64,000 bases of DNA from Pandoraea pnomenusa (GTDB lineage Bacteria > Pseudomonadota > Gammaproteobacteria > Burkholderiales > Burkholderiaceae). Below are positions 63,742 through 64,000 of the stretch, piece by piece. The position numbers and the translations under genes are program-made. How positions within the stretch are numbered: position 1 is the stretch's first letter; every line of letters starts with the position of its first letter. A model generated the notes under the pieces. It had not been told where the DNA came from, did no database searches, and saw only the letters and a list, made by a program, of their open reading frames with translations. The DNA is taken from NCBI RefSeq assembly GCF_000767615.3, contig NZ_CP009553.3, positions 3,720,001 to 3,784,000 of the forward strand. The letters run 5' to 3'.

Positions 63742-64000
63742 TGGCAAAGCCGAAGTCGGCAGACGCCGAACGACCCCGCACGCTCGCCAGCCAGACGCTC
63801 TTTCGAGGACTCGACATCGTCGAGGCGGTCGCCGCCGGCATCGACACCGTGCCGGCGCTCTCCGCGCATACCGGCATCACGCCGTCGACCACGCATCGCA
63901 TCGCCTCGGCGCTCGTGCACGCAGGGTATCTGCGCTTCGAGCCACGCCGTGGTTATCGGCTCGGCAACAAGCTCATCGAACTGGGTTTTCTCGCGTATCG
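63741..64000 (+). CDS. IclR-family regulator, 3'-truncated by the window
   Basis: The frame opens at ATG 63741, overlapping the stop of the PilZ gene by one base (TGATG), and runs off the window after 86 residues. Visible are a basic leader (MAKPKSADAERPRTLASQTL), then LFRGLDIVEAVAAGIDTVPA, TGITPSTTHRIASALVHAGY and LRFEPRRGYRLGNKLIELGF, which form the winged HTH domain of IclR regulators. Coupled translation with a c-di-GMP receptor gene is uncommon. Confidence 0.85.
   Translation, partial: MAKPKSADAERPRTLASQTLFRGLDIVEAVAAGIDTVPALSAHTGITPSTTHRIASALVHAGYLRFEPRRGYRLGNKLIELGFLAY

Overview
The window is GC-rich, compactly coded DNA from a beta-proteobacterium of the family Burkholderiaceae. The gene set (NAD-type formate dehydrogenase, aspartate decarboxylase with AspT antiporters, Gsi importer, ETF-linked 2-hydroxyacid oxidation, WXXGXW-repeat protein, OmpC-like porin) and the gene style fit Pandoraea or a close relative. 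That genus call is inference from gene content, not from a search. No rRNA, tRNA, CRISPR array, intact prophage or intact insertion sequence was recognised. One stand-alone IS5-type transposase domain is the only trace of mobile DNA.  Layout: (1) 1-3.1 kb, end of a formate dehydrogenase operon (fdsA partial, fdsD). (2) 3.3-7.2 kb, a DMT permease, a conserved hypothetical gene, a SLOG-fold protein and an unusually short TpsB-like outer-membrane protein. (3) 7.5-12.8 kb, an aspartate decarboxylase gene behind two different aspartate:alanine antiporter genes. (4) 13.6-18.8 kb, housekeeping and accessory genes: WXXGXW protein, MATE pump, histidinol-phosphatase-like IMPase, RarD-like permease, small lipoprotein, UspA. 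(5) 18.9-25.3 kb, a complete UgpCBAE-type ABC importer, then a DUF4118-PAS membrane sensor followed by an alpha/beta hydrolase. (6) 25.5-35.3 kb, one long minus-strand block with an RpiR regulator, isoaspartyl peptidase, the GsiABCD peptide/glutathione importer and two peptidases (DmpA type and DppA/M55 type): a peptide import-and-dismantle unit. (7) 35.8-43.3 kb, a small conserved protein, YggT and a branched or short acyl-CoA degradation cluster with an AraC regulator. (8) 43.4-47.1 kb, porin, MFS transporter and IclR regulator. (9) 47.8-48.2 kb, stand-alone transposase domain. (10) 48.5-56.6 kb, a minus-strand block combining L-2-hydroxyglutarate oxidase, ETF alpha and beta, an MFS transporter, a LigI-type lactonase, a D-2-hydroxyglutarate dehydrogenase-like flavoprotein and a GntR regulator. 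(11) 57-64 kb, a sigma54-controlled Amt ammonium transporter, an MFS/LysR divergent pair, a large unrecognised protein, a YcgR/PilZ-type c-di-GMP receptor and a truncated IclR gene.  The most interesting unit is the 48.5-56.1 kb block. It places oxidising enzymes resembling those for both enantiomers of 2-hydroxyglutarate next to a dedicated electron acceptor, an importer and a lactone hydrolase, which suggests uptake and stereo-complete oxidation of a 2-hydroxy-acid lactone. Other points of note are the doubled AspT genes, the shortened TpsB-like protein, a cluster of DnaA-box-like 9-mers at 4.3 kb, two plus-strand terminators with no gene in front of them, and recurrent 8-9 bp tandem repeats at seven loci.
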